Assembly: GCA_910589415.1 (NCBI GenBank)
Contig: OU342638.1
Location: 6,200,001 to 6,264,000 of the forward strand
Length of the DNA: 64,000 nt
Reading direction: 5' to 3'
Source of the DNA: Malachius bipustulatus
Taxonomy: Eukaryota; Arthropoda; Insecta; Coleoptera; Melyridae
In this document: in pieces, positions 51,564 through 63,106 of the stretch
Layout of the letters: each line of letters opens with the position of its first letter
How positions within the stretch are numbered: the first letter of the stretch is position 1
Notes under the pieces: model-generated
The model's database searches: none
Told to the model about the DNA's origin: nothing
What the model saw: the letters and a program-made list of their open reading frames with translations, nothing else
Made by a program: the position numbers and the translations under genes

Positions 51564-52507
51564 GGTAAATATCTAGATGAGCGGCATGGGTATAGGGCGA
51601 AATGGCTTATACTATCGGATAGCTCGTGTCTCTAGGAGTATCAAGGTACCATTGAATTTTTGCGCCGGCAAGTAATAGTCGAGATATAAGGCCTTAAAGT
51701 GTCATCCTTGCCCTAATACGTGTATTCTAGGGCTCGACCGATGGTAGAATCTTGCCGATGGACCGATGCCGATGCAAATGCCGATGTTCATACATAAACA
51801 TCGGCTATTGCCGATGCCGATGGCCGATGATTTGAAATTTTATTCTTTTGTAGTTTGTAGATTAACATCATAACAAAATTAAGAGGATTTAATAAAATAA
51901 AAAATATATAGGTAGGTATAGGTACCTATAAAGATTTATAAAAAGAAAAATAATCTCCTAATAATAGTACGGCACACATGCGCAACGTTTTAGGCAATGT
52001 TTTGTATTCCTTTAATTAATTATTTATTATGATTATTATTTTAAGAAAGAATAATTTTGTAAAAAAAACAACAATATTTACTTTAATTAAAGAAAAAAAC
52101 AATACAAAAATTACGAATTGTATTGTGAAAATAAATCGACACAATCGGCGTTTATTTTGCCGATTGCCGATGCCGATGCCGATGTATGATTTTTCGGAAC
52201 CATCGGCGCATTGCCGATGCCGATGCCGATGTATCGGTCGAGCCCTAGTGTATTCGTCATATGATTGCGTTCGAACAGGAAACGCTCGATCGTCGTGTGA
52301 CCGTCGGATAAGCGAGCTGCCTGTTCGCGCGTATAATGTTCGAATACACGTATATTAGGGCAAGGATGAAACTTTAAGGCCTTATTTCTCGACTATTACG
52401 TGCCGGCGCAAAAATTCAATGGTACCTTGATACTCCTAGAGACACGAGCTATCCGATAGTATAAGCCATTTCGCCCTATACCCATGCCGCTCATCTAGAT
52501 ATTCACC
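51564..52507. mobile_element. MITE, GGTAAATA family with 8-bp target duplication, copy 2
   Basis: It begins GGTAAATATCTAGATGAG and ends CTCATCTAGATATTCACC, flanked by AAAGTTAA at 51556-51563 and 52508-52515. The empty site is visible in family X copies at 22227 and 59707 (AAAGTTAAAATAGGG). It is itself split by a hAT-type MITE. Confidence 0.93.
51728..52247. mobile_element. hAT-type MITE with CCGATG subterminal repeats
   Basis: 520 bp with TIR TAGGGCTCGACCGAT and an 8-bp duplication GTGTATTC (51720-51727 and 52248-52255). Copy 1 of the host MITE (43214-43225) shows the empty site. Clusters of GATGCC hexamers lie just inside both ends (51745-51830 and 52158-52232), as expected for hAT transposase-binding repeats. 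Confidence 0.93.
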
Positions 52508-53109
52508 AAAGTTAAAATAGGGACATGTAAGCCGTTTTTCTCTATCTTGAACCGTTTTCGTTGTACAGGGCCTTGAACTTGAAAAATGACGATTTTCACT
52601 TGTTTATAACTCAAAAACTTCTGAATTTAAACAGCAACTGTAAAAGCCAATCTTATTTTCTCTTTGCAGACAATCTAAAAATGCAATAACCTAGGAGCAT
52701 TCCATTTAAAAAAACATAACTTTGATATGCCACTGTCATATGGGACACTCTGTATACCCCAAAATAATTTTAAATTTTGGCCATTGTGATCCTGTACTTG
52801 AATGTGCAAAAATTTTTTGGAAAAAATCCATCGTTTGGCCTACAGAGACCGCTTCGAATAAGCTGGGACCCCTGTATAGTTGCGAAACTGAATAGAAAGA
52901 AATTCATTTCTTTACATTTTGGGGCACAATAATAAAACAGTTGAAATTTGGCAAACTTCAGCATGCTGGTACTTGATTTTGTAAATGCAGACATTTTCAT
53001 TTTCAATTTTCGCCGCATAGAAATAGGAATACTGTATTTAGGCGACTGATTTGCCCGAAGGTTACCATTGACACGTCTTTTCTTTCTTAACTTTCCTTAG
53101 ATACATACT

Positions 53110-53420
53110 ACCCGGAACTCCGATGGATGGGCGGCGTATGGCAATAAATTGGTGGAGGTGTTCACGAACATCGAGTCGTAATACACCAGGAAAATTTCGT
53201 AGACCCGGAGGATGCAACAGTCGATACCCAAAATGTGGAGAACATGTGGATGCGAGCTAAACGGAAACTTCGCCGGCAATTTGGGACCTCGCAGCTCCTG
53301 TTTCTCACATACTTACATGAATTTGTTTGGCGGAACAGGTTCCAGTTTGGGGGGATCTGTTTGGGCAATTAATGCGGGCTATTGCCAAACAATACCCCAT
53401 TGATTGGTTTGTATTTGCAG
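53110..53420 (+). pseudogene. Merlin-type (ISXO2-like) transposase fragment
   Basis: The frame HEHRVVIHQENFVDPEDATV, then TQNVENMWMRAKRKLR, then LTYLHEFVWRNRF matches the C-terminal half of the ISXO2-like DDE domain of Merlin/IS1016 transposases. The motifs seen are H..VNH..NFVDP, H/DTQ.VE..W (the catalytic Glu region) and YL.EF.WR. An in-frame TAA at 53145-53147 and a frameshift near 53370 break it. The first part of the domain is missing. Confidence 0.75.
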
Positions 53421-53515
53421 GTACGTTGAAATAAAGTGTTTCCAAACGGAATTATTGTACTACAAGTTTGCATTTTTTCATTCTATTTCCAACAATGATT
53501 ATTTTCTTTTTTTCA

Positions 53516-54293
53516 GTTGTTCCACTTTTTAAGTTTCCGCACCTTTTGCGCATCCCCGTCGTCGCGATCTGGCTCGTTTACACTGGTAAGTTGTAATTAT
53601 TTCTAATAAATTGTCTTGCGTACATGCACGCGATATTCGTGACTCTGTTTTCAGGACGGTTCTCTTTTTTTTCAGTTGTTCCACGTTTTACGCTTCCGCA
53701 CCTTTTGTTTTTCATCAATTTTTCATAATACATTGTTGAGTTCATACTTTTTTTTTACTGGCCATATAAAAAAAAAGTTGATGGTGATTCCTTCAAAACT
53801 AAATGTTCGATTGAAACTTTGTAAAAGCCAACTTGTTGGGAGTCAAAAAGTAGCTATGAGAAAATGTTCTGTGTTCATTTATATCTCTCCGAATAACTTC
53901 AGAAAAAAATAAAAACCAAATCGTAAGATTTCGGGCTTTTTTTTGAACATCTCCAGATGTAAGCGTAATTATCTGGTTTTCTCAAGGGGAATATCATTGA
54001 CCCCTAAATTGCCAAACTTTTTGCTAATTTAACTGACCCTGTATCTCAGGGTTTTCGTTCGAGATCTCCTGTTCATCCTTATCCTGGACACACTGTATAT
54101 TAAACCTGCCGAAATTATGTTTACATTTGCTAACACAGTAAATAAAGTGGACCTATTTTTCAGATAAGTGGATCGAAGCAGCATTTTCCGACTTCTCTAC
54201 ATATCAACCGCTATGTTTCCGTCACTGGTTATAAGAACGGAATTGGAACGGCGCCCCAATGTGACTGGCACGAAAATGGGGAATTACGTTCAG
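53516..54293 (+). other. Two possible exons with splice-like borders, unknown
   Basis: Segment 53516-53585 lies between TTTTTTTCAG and GTAAGT and is open throughout. Its first 40 bp are repeated with changes at 53687-53730, again after a TTTTTCAG. Segment 54164-54293 lies between ATTTTTCAG and GTGAGA and is open for 43 codons (NRYVSVTGYKNGIGTAPQC). Another frame of the same segment is open for 23 codons, so the coding claim is weak. I recognise neither product. Confidence 0.25.
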
Positions 54294-54554
54294 GTGAGAA
54301 ATAGTTATTTGACTGACCTATTATAGTATAACCAGTATGCTTAATTTGAATGAAATCTCTTTTTTTATCTCATAATATGCTCTCATTTGTTTTGTTGTCC
54401 TATGCAACTATGAAAACAATTTTACATCATCATATTCTAAATTATCGGTCTGTTTAGTGTCTACTTTTACTGATGCGTACAAAATGTCAGGGATTGTAAA
54501 TATCATGATAACATGATATTTATAATAAATATCAAAATATCGAATATATTTGAT

Positions 54555-54835
54555 ATACAGGTGTCCCAGCTTATTCGAAGCGGCCTCTGTAGGCCAAACG
54601 ATGGACTTTTTCGAAAAACTTTTTGAAAATTGAAGTACAGAATCACAATGGCCATAATTTAAAATTATTTTGGAGTATAAAGAGTGTCCCATATGACAGT
54701 GACATATCAAAGTTATGTTTTTTTAAATGGAAAGCTCCCATGTTATTGCATTTTTAGATTGTCTGAGAAGAGAAAATAACATTGGCTTTTACATTTGGTG
54801 TTTAAATTCAGAAGTTTTTGAATTTTATACTTCAT
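54555..54835. mobile_element. Foldback MITE family X, left-arm fragment
   Basis: It starts TACAGGTGTCCCAGC, one base short of the usual end, and matches the left arm of 59195-60076 up to AAATTCAGAAGTTTTTGA. The rest of the element is absent. Confidence 0.85.
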
Positions 54836-55550
54836 CCAATATGACAGTACCAATCTGTCTTGCCGAAGGAGGGTTCTTAAAACCAGGTCTTGAAATACTG
54901 CACATTTTTTAAAATTCAGGATGATCGGCATGACTGAAAGGAGTATTTATAGAATAAAAGTATCTTCTTATTTGAATGTTTATATTCTGTGCATATGGCA
55001 TTGATGTCGCTATTACTCCGCTATCTTTAACTAAGTTCATTTTCGTTGTCGTCAAAGGTTTCTTTTTAGGTGATGGTAACCAAGAGGGGCCTAAAAAACA
55101 TATAAGTTTGAAACTAAGCGAGCAACGACTCACAAATCACAATAATAATTATTTTATTTTCCTCTCAGTTTGAATCTATGATAATTAATAATCTTCAAAA
55201 TCTAGGTACTTACTTAAAAAAAAAGAAATTGATAAAAATGACACCAAATGTCCACAAGTTGAGATAGCAACTTTTTAGTTCCATTCAATTTTTCATTTTG
55301 TAACATAGCAACATACAAAAACAATAAAAACGATCTTATTTTATCACAAGTGCATTTTTTGAAAAATCTGCATTTTTTTCGAAAAAATCGCTATATAAGG
55401 TACCAGTTTTTTTATGTCATGATTTGAACGAAAAAAAAAACTTGGCAAAGTGAAAAATATAATCATTATTATCATTGCTATTTGTATAAAATTATTATTA
55501 TTATTATGAATATTGTTCCAAACTTTATCACCACGTTGTATATCGTGATA
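54836..55550. other. Non-coding, nothing recognised
   Basis: Short overlapping frames on both strands near 54909-55173 are not supported by any motif. No repeat ends are visible. Confidence 0.4.
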
Positions 55551-56222
55551 TACCGTGTGTCCCCTGATCGACTTTAAAAGAGGAAAAACTTTTTTGTTTT
55601 TGATTTCTCAGAAAATTTCACTCTTCATGATCTGGCCTGCTTGATTTGAAATCCCCAAAACAAAAGTTACTTTTTAGGTAACTCGAGCGGTTCTTGAGAT
55701 AATATAATTTTTCTTTAATAATTGGATTTTTTTTCATATGTAATTTAATTTTTTCTGAAGAAATTCAAATAATCGTAACATGAAATGAAATTCTCAAAAA
55801 GGACAACTATTAATTTTCTATTCGAATAATGCTCCTCCTTTTTCTGCACAGATTTCAATGCGAGCTTTCCCAGTTCCGTAACATTGAATTAGATAAATTC
55901 TTTGTTGTAAAGTCAGCATTATAGCATACAGTAGATTAATTTGCAGTTCAATTGATTTGTTAGATTTGACAACTGCTGTCAGTGTTGTTTTTCAATGAAA
56001 TCATCATACCAAGCTTACGTATAAAAATTACGAAAAAAAATTTAAGTGCAATTATTGAAGAAAAATTATATTATCTCGAGAACCGTTCGAGTTACCTAAA
56101 AAGTAATTTTTGTTTTGGGGATTTGAAATCAAGCAGGCCAGATAATGAAGAGTGAAATTTTCTGAGAAATCAAAAACAAAAAAGTTTTTCCTCTTTTAAA
56201 GTCGATCCGGGGACACACGGTA
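55551..56222. mobile_element. Foldback MITE, TACCGTGTGTCCCC ends
   Basis: 672 bp with arms of about 190 bp. The left arm starts TACCGTGTGTCCCC and the right arm ends GGGGACACACGGTA. The middle (55750-56030) is unrelated filler. TA flanks resemble those of the CAGGGTG foldbacks. Confidence 0.88.
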
Positions 56223-56446
56223 TGTATATCAACTGATAAATTGTTAAGGGCTATAGACAAAAAGTCTCTTCTTAAAGTGTGGTATTTATTATAAAATGAA
56301 CGTTTCGATCAATAATTTGGGTCATCTTCGGGATTGATTTGGACATACCGATTTGCATCTTTTAATTAATAAACAATCAGATATTCCGAAATTTAGGGCC
56401 TTAGTGCACAATAAAATGGTAGTTGATTCAACATTAAGGGATTAAT

Positions 56447-56593
56447 GCCCGTATTCACAAACGATAATTTCCTAAATAATTACGTAATTATTTAAATGAG
56501 TGAGATGGAGATATGCAGTTTCTTTGCAATAGAATGAGATGGGGATAATTGATTACGTAATTATTTAGGAAATTATCGTTTGTGAATACGGGC
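56447..56593. mobile_element. MITE, GCCCGTATTC family, copy 2
   Basis: 147 bp from GCCCGTATTCACAAACGATA to its complement. It differs from 27569-27712 by orientation and a few bases. Confidence 0.9.
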
Positions 56594-56827
56594 GTTAGTC
56601 TACTTACAACTTTATTGCAAGTTTTGATTTTCTGTTTCGTTCATCAAAAATGGTCTAATAATAATAATTTAAAAGTAATTCAACGAAATAAAAGTTTATT
56701 TCTTAAAAATCAAAAGAACACATTTTATAACATATGCAAATGCAAACATTTTTTAATTAACTTGACTGCTTAAAAAACATAAATTTATTTTCTTTGGTCT
56801 AAAAATTCTTGAGTGTATTCCAGAAGT

Positions 56828-58867
56828 TTATTCATCCTCCTCTTCCAGTAAATCTAAATCTGGATCAATATCCGGCATGTTTTGTGTAGGTAAGTTCTCA
56901 TAAAGCTCTCGGACATCTGCATCGAGCTTATCACACAGTGATAACAAATTTGCTTTTTTCTATTCTGAAATTGCTAGAACTTGTCTATAAGGATGGGATA
57001 TTTCATAATCCGTTGGGATGTCCAAGTGTTTTTTTCTTCTATAACTCATTTCTTTGAAATCAGCATCATCATCATGGAGGGAATTTTTGTATTGAAAATG
57101 GTCAAATTTTTTTCCAAATCTTAACCATTTAATATTTCTGAAATTAAATGGTTCTTGTTCAGTGTTAAGTTTCTTCTTTTGCAGATATTTTTTAAATAAT
57201 TCAGAAAAATCGAAGAAATCCTCCTGCCATTACTTTTGAGTCGCATTCCATATGCGTGTGCCCAGGAACTAGAAATTTATGTTCAATAGTTTCGATATTG
57301 GGGTTATATCGTAAGGCATACATAAACATAGCTATAACATTGGAATTTTTATTTTGGCCACCGCAAGTGTCCGAATAAAATATAACGTGTTTCACTTCAG
57401 GATGAATATTAGTCAAGAGGTGATATAGACATGATGCAATTTCTATCGAGCCCCTTTTAGCCGTAGATTTGCCCCACATATAATGACATGAAGATCCGGT
57501 AATACAATCGTGAATTATTAAATTATACACTGTGTCTTGTAGAAAACCTGACCAGCTGTTAATAATGGAACAGGAAGTACTTGCTGTAGATCGAATGTAA
57601 ATACTTTTTATGTGAGTCGAGTCTCTAGCAATATTCTTATCTTCTTTTTTTTTTATCGTAAGCTAAACCTGCTTCAGCATGGTGGTTTTTTAATTTCTCT
57701 TCAGCTTCACTTGCTACGTTACCGTCTGTAGACTTTTTAAGGATAGCCAGTGAATCACAAGTGCCGCAAGTGTCTAAGGCGGGTTTCTTAAACTTTAAAC
57801 CAGTTTTTTTGAACAAATTCCGATAAGTTGTATGGGACACTGGTTTTTCTTCTATCTGACAATATAGGTCGTACATAATAGATAAGTTCAGATGTGCACC
57901 TAAATATTTTTTGCTAGTATGTCGACGTGAATAATGCGATTCATAAGCAGGAAAAGATGAAATATGATCATTAGCTTTTTTTATTCCATCTTTGCTAAGA
58001 ACTTTACTTGGATGTTTACCCCGTAGATCTCCTTTCGGCATTCCTAAAGGAGCCTCCAATTTATTTTTTATTGCTTGATATGCAAATTTGTTGGTTTCAT
58101 CCAGGGTATTTAAAAAACATTCCTTGCAGACAGGCTCTAGTTTATGTTGTATTTCGAAATCATGTATAAAAATGTATGCTTTCTATTTTTATGAATTTTC
58201 CCTTCGATTTTTACTCTTGAATTTTTTTTATCTGTTATGGTAATACTTCTCGTGACAAACTGCATTCTGTTTTCATATATACCCAAACCCCAGTTTGAAT
58301 CAAAAATATTTTTTCACTCTTCGTCTGAAATTCTTTCTTTACATTTCATTCTACATATTCGTAACTCTCTCATCTTTCTATCTTTTCGTATACCTCCATT
58401 TATTTTTATATATTCTTTACCACTGTTCCTATTTTCCTTTCTTTCCTTCCGTAGTTTATGTGACCATTTCTTATTTTCCGTCGCTTTTTCTCTATTTTCG
58501 TCACTGTCACTGTCATAGTCATGGTCATTTAGAGGAATGTAATCATTATCCCTCTGATCATCCTCATTGTCAGTGTTACTACATCCATTTACTTGTTCGT
58601 TTTCTTTGTTACAATCATCCTGCGAATGTGACGATCTATTATCTTTTTCCATACCTTCATTTTCAGTGATCATAAAATAATAATAACTATTAGGATCATT
58701 GATTTTACACTTTTCTGTATCAACTTCTTTGACTTGGTTTGCGTTTACAATTTCTACACTAGTAACGCTTTGGTTTTGAGAAATACCATCACAAACTTCT
58801 TCCAAATTCAATCCATCTTCTGTGTAAACCTCAAAATTTTTAAAATCAAAGTCCGTTTCATTCCCCG
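56828..58867 (-). pseudogene. DUF7869-like gene, main exon, broken
   Basis: On the minus strand coding runs from an acceptor (CTTTTTTTAG before 58867) to a stop at 56828-56830. The order is an acidic region, a basic region (ENREKATENKKWSHKLRK), DETNKFAYQAIKNKLE, a CxxC-type block (LDTCGTCDSL), FDLQQVLPVP, the family hallmark HVIFYSDTCGGQNKN, then EHKFLVPGHTHME, and an acidic tail ending LLEEEDE. Disruptions are a TGA near 58314, frame changes near 58170, 57640, 57600, 57540 and 57225, and a TAG at 56960-56962. The family is multicopy in insects and has an RNase H-like feel, but its function is not known to me. Confidence 0.75.
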
Positions 58868-59194
58868 CTAAAAAAAGGAATTTCACGTTACTTCACATTG
58901 TCGTTAGCTTCGACCGGCCTATATACAGGTTATTCCTAAATTTTCTTTACAAGTTATGTGTCTGTTATTTTTAAGCATAAAAATTAAATTTGACAAATTT
59001 TAAGTATATCCCTCTAAAGCTTTGCATCTGCTCCCTTAAAAATCCTTTACATTCACCCTAAAGTTGATCATTCCCTAGTATTTTTATAATTTTGGAAAAT
59101 TCGAGATAACCATAAATTTATTAGAATCGTAAATTCAAAATGAAATAAAAAATTGTACAGCTGTGATTTGCAAAAAACTAAATTAGAGAATGAT

Positions 59195-60076
59195 TACAGG
59201 GTGTCCCAGCTTATTCGAAGCGGTCTCTGTAGGCTAAACGATGGACTTTTTCAAAAAACTTTTTGAAAATTCAAGTACAGGATCACAATGGCCATAATTT
59301 AAAATTATTTTGGAGTATACATTGTGTCCCATATGACAGTGGCATATCAAAGTTATGTTTTTTTAAATGGAATGCTCCTATGTTATTGCATTTTTAGATT
59401 GTCTGAGAAGAGAAAATAAGATTGACTTTTACAGTTGGTGTTTAAATTCAGAAGTTTTTGAGTTATAAACAAGTGAAAATCGTCATTTTTCAAGTTCAAA
59501 GCCCTGTACAACGAAAACGGCTGAAGATAGAGAAAAACGGCTTACATGTCCCTATTTTACTTTTTCATGTACTATCCTATCATGTAGATATAATGTTTAT
59601 ACAGGGTGATAAAAAATTTGAAAAATTCTGAGATTTCTCCACGCGTCGCCAAATAAAAAAAATCAAAGAAAGTAAAAATTTTTCTATACCATAGGATAGT
59701 ACATAAAAAGTTAAAATAGGGACATGTAAGCCGTTTTTCTCTATCTTGAACCGTTTTTATTGTACAGGGCCTTGAACTTGAAAAATGACGATTTTCACTT
59801 GTTTATAACTCAAAAACTTCTGAATTTAAACACCAACTGTAAAAGCCAATCCTATTTTCTCTTCTCAGACAATCTAAAAATGCAATAACATAGGAGCATT
59901 CCATTTAAAAAAACATAACTTTGATATGCCACTGTCATATGGGACACTCTGTATACTCCAAAGTAATTTTAAATTATGGCCATTGTGATCCTGTACTTGA
60001 ATTTTAAAAAAGTTTTTTGAAAAAGTCCATCGTTTGGCCTACAGAGACCACTTCGAATAAGCTGGGACACCCTGTA
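59195..60076. mobile_element. Foldback MITE family X, complete copy
   Basis: 882 bp, from TACAGGGTGTCCCAGCTTAT to ATAAGCTGGGACACCCTGTA, with arms of about 390 bp. A second internal TACAGGGTG at about 59602 and a GCGACGCGTGG-type block mark the centre. It lies in the intron between the two exons of the DUF7869-like gene. Confidence 0.93.
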
Positions 60077-60268
60077 TATACTGCTTAGATACGCGTAAAG
60101 CAGTTTTAAGGCTGTAGCTGCAAAGCCTTAGAGTAGGTGCAGCGGTTGAAATTTATCAACTTTCATTAATTGATTATGTTCGAAATAACAGAGATATCCC
60201 TTATACCTACAGAAAATCGTGGGACATCCCATATATGTGTAGGTAGAAATTCATTATACACTACTTAC

Positions 60269-60391
60269 TCAATATCTCCTGGTAACCACCACCACCACAG
60301 TCGGCGACCAATAACTCCATTTCTTCATTAACAACCTGAGGAATGGAACCTTCATTGTCTTGATCTATTTCATTATCATCAGCTGATTCAA
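60269..60391 (-). CDS. DUF7869-like gene, upstream exon
   Basis: On the minus strand the exon lies between an acceptor (CAATTTTAG) and a donor (GTAAGT, 60268-60263). It is 123 nt: two bases, 40 open codons, one base. The product is acidic (ESADDNEIDQDNEG, then VVNEEMELLVADCGGGGYQE). Its exit phase fits the acceptor at 58867 exactly, so the two are very likely spliced together. The start codon must be on an exon further right that I did not find. Confidence 0.65.
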
Positions 60392-60500
60392 CTAAAATTG
60401 TATGTTACCGAAATTTTTTTTTCTGTTAATATATCCCTTTTTGAAGTTCTTAGAGCAATGTGTTGAGGAATATTGAAACCTAGCCTAAAGTGAATAATAA

Positions 60501-62424
60501 CAAATACATTAGATGATAATACGTGCAGCTCTCCGCTATTTACATGTAATAAACGTGAAGTATGAAAAGAAGCGCCATCTACACGCCTCGATCGCTAACT
60601 ACACAAGGCACCGGATATGAAAAGCACGGATGTAATATAAATTATTTTCACAGACATAATAAAATTATCTAGAGTTTTTGGTGTATCAGGTAATGTTGGG
60701 GTTGACGCAGAGCTAGGCAGGAGTACTTGAAAGAGTACTCGTAAATAAATTGAAATTCGAGTACGAAACTCAGAAAATGTACTCGTAAGTATTTACTCAT
60801 AAGTACTTTGGCACAGACAGGTGTATGGGTACGCGTAATACTCGTGAAAACACGTATATATAATAATTATTATACAAACATGTCAGTGCGCAGCCTATGA
60901 CGTCAGGCTTGTGACACCTACATACAATACAGCAGCAGTAATAATAAGGTGAATTAGTGGTTTATTTCGATGCTTATTGCATTTTTGTTGAAATATTTTT
61001 AATTGGTACCCGTATGCGTGCCACTGTTTAACCCACCGAGTTTCGTTTGCATAACTCGACTGGTTTCAAAGCAAATAAATAAGTCGTCAGTTTTTAAGTA
61101 AACCTATTGTTGGAGTTGTTGAACTCTTTGGAAGCACGATAATCTAGACTCTGGAATCTTCAAAATACACGGATCTGGCAGTGACAATAGTCTTCTTCCC
61201 ACCAAAAAGTGAGCGGGAGTAAGAGGATTTAAATTGTTGGGATCGTGAGAGAGGGGTGACAAAGGTCTGGAATTCATGATGGCCTCAATTTGTACGAGTA
61301 ACGTATACATATCTCTTCAAATGTCAGAGACGAAAAAAAGTCCTCCGAAGTGAGGTGATCCGGGGGGTATGAAGTGCCAATCGACTCCTTCGCCAGTCAG
61401 CCTCAACAATGCTGTCTTTATTTTTTAATACAAAAACCCTCAACTTGTCTAACTCGGTTTTTGCTCCCCTAAAATTTGTCCCGTTGTCCGAATACATATT
61501 GGAAGGATTTCCCCTACGGGCAATAAATCTCTTTAAAGCCAAAATAAACGAATCATCAGTTGACAAATCTGTAACAAGTTCAATATGAACAGCTTTGGTC
61601 ACCATACATATAAACAAGCAAATATAAGAGACTTTGAAACCCTACAACCACGCCCCTTCGTATCATTTAAATTTATTGGACCAGCATAGTCCACCCAAGT
61701 ATTTTGAAAAGGGTAAGAAGGATTAATTCTGCAAGCTGGCAAATTACCCATTATTGGAGTTATTTTTTTTTGGCGCAACACGAAAACACCTCACACATTC
61801 GTGAACCACTCTTTTTGTCGTATATCTTCCCGAAATTGCCCAAAATCGCTCTCGCACAGATGTTAATAGGTGTTGCGGACCAGCATGCAACAAACGCAAA
61901 TGTTCCCTTGTAAATATTAATTTCGTTAACCAATTTTTTGCCGGTAACAGAATTGGATGATGTTTATCCATATCAAATTCAGAATTCACCAACCTTCCTC
62001 CAACGCGAATCAAAACTTTTTCATCCAAGAAAGGGTTCAAATTTCGAATTGACGGAGCCACATTACATTCCTGCAATGTTCTGTTGAAACAGTTCTTTCA
62101 GCAAAGCATCTCGTTTGTACATATTTAACCAAAACCATTAGGGAATTATTTAGGTCTTCCGATGACAATAGGCCAATACATCTATCTTGTCTTGGCTTTA
62201 CGCAATTATTCGCAACACTTAACACGTTTTGTAATTAGAATTAGAATAAACTACTAGTCAAAAAGTTTATAAATCATAAGCAAAGTAAACGTCAGATTGA
62301 CGTTTCGGTCAATTAAATTGACATTTCAAATCAAAGCTAGTTAGATATCGGGCCGCTTGGGCGACAGTAACTTCCGGTGACAATTTTCAGTGGAAGCTGC
62401 ACGTATTATTATCTAGTGTATTTG
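60501..62424. mobile_element. TIR element carrying a BEL/Pao pol fragment, copy 2
   Basis: 1,924 bp with ends CAAATACATTAGATGATAAT and ATTATTATCTAGTGTATTTG, flanked by ATAATAA at 60494-60500 and 62425-62431, again followed by C on the right. It aligns with 13745-16515 throughout, except that it lacks the nested MITE and has small indels. Confidence 0.85.
61104..62110 (-). pseudogene. Captured BEL/Pao pol fragment (integrase region), copy 2
   Basis: Same content and order as copy 1, with the same missing segment between the integrase core and the tail. Private changes include a 2-bp gain near 61311 (ATATCT) and a different small deletion near 61400-61410. The shared lesion shows that the fragment was already dead before the two element copies separated. 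Confidence 0.85.
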
Positions 62425-62431
62425 ATAATAA

Positions 62432-63106
62432 CAAGCAAATTTTAATTTGACTTAGGGCTAACTTACCATTTTGTTCCTTATACAGTCTTATTATCTCTAG
62501 CGTTCTTGAAGTAGGGAACATTTTCAAAAATATTTCTCTACCTGATTTACTTTTTAAACAATTTCTTTTCATAATATTTATTATGAGGTTAGGAACCCAA
62601 GGTTACATGCTAAAAGAATACAAGTATACTTGATCCCATAGCCTGTGTTGCTAAAAGGAGTTCTCGTAGCATTTAACAAATCCAGTCACTTATTTGGGTC
62701 AGTTATGCTATACAGATATAAGTCTACATGTAGCTTTGTAGCAAAACAAGTTTCACAGAAACTTGAGGATAAGTTCACATATTCCACTCTAGTTTGTTAA
62801 CAGTAGATAAATTTTTTAAATTGATAGTATTTTGAAGATATAAGTAGACATATTGCTATTTTAGATTCTTCTTTTTTCTTAGTTGTGAGTTAAATATATA
62901 CTTATACCCTTTTAGCAAACGATGTATTCTAGACTTATTATCTTAAATTGCTAAAAAAACAAATTGGGAATAAGTGGACTTACTCCCTTTTAGTGTATTA
63001 CCACAGACTTGTACCACTTTTCCTTTGAGCCCCTCAAATGTTAATTTCTATAATAGTGGTACAGTATAAATGTTTTAATATTTTTAATCATTGCAAACTT
63101 ATAGCT
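62432..63106. other. Non-coding, nothing recognised
   Basis: AT-rich, with no supportable gene. The stretch between 62600 and 63000 repeats words such as CTTAT, AAAAGG and GTCTAC loosely, but I could not define a unit. Confidence 0.4.

Larger units (their letters stand above)
51451..52876. mobile_element. Foldback MITE family X, copy without left arm
   Basis: The central block (TTTGGCGACGCGTGGAGAAA, then CACCCTGTATAAAC) is inverted relative to 59600-59660. The right arm runs to CCCTGTA at 52876. It is interrupted by the 8-bp-duplication MITE at 51564-52507. Confidence 0.8.

Noticed and set aside
52029..52358. 109-codon plus-strand frame with Met-Pro and Arg-Cys repeats
   Set aside because: It reads through the GATGCC hexamers at the end of the hAT-type MITE and out across its border.
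58237..58669. Plus-strand frames rich in Ser, Phe and Leu
   Set aside because: Antisense to the acidic and basic regions of the DUF7869-like pseudogene.
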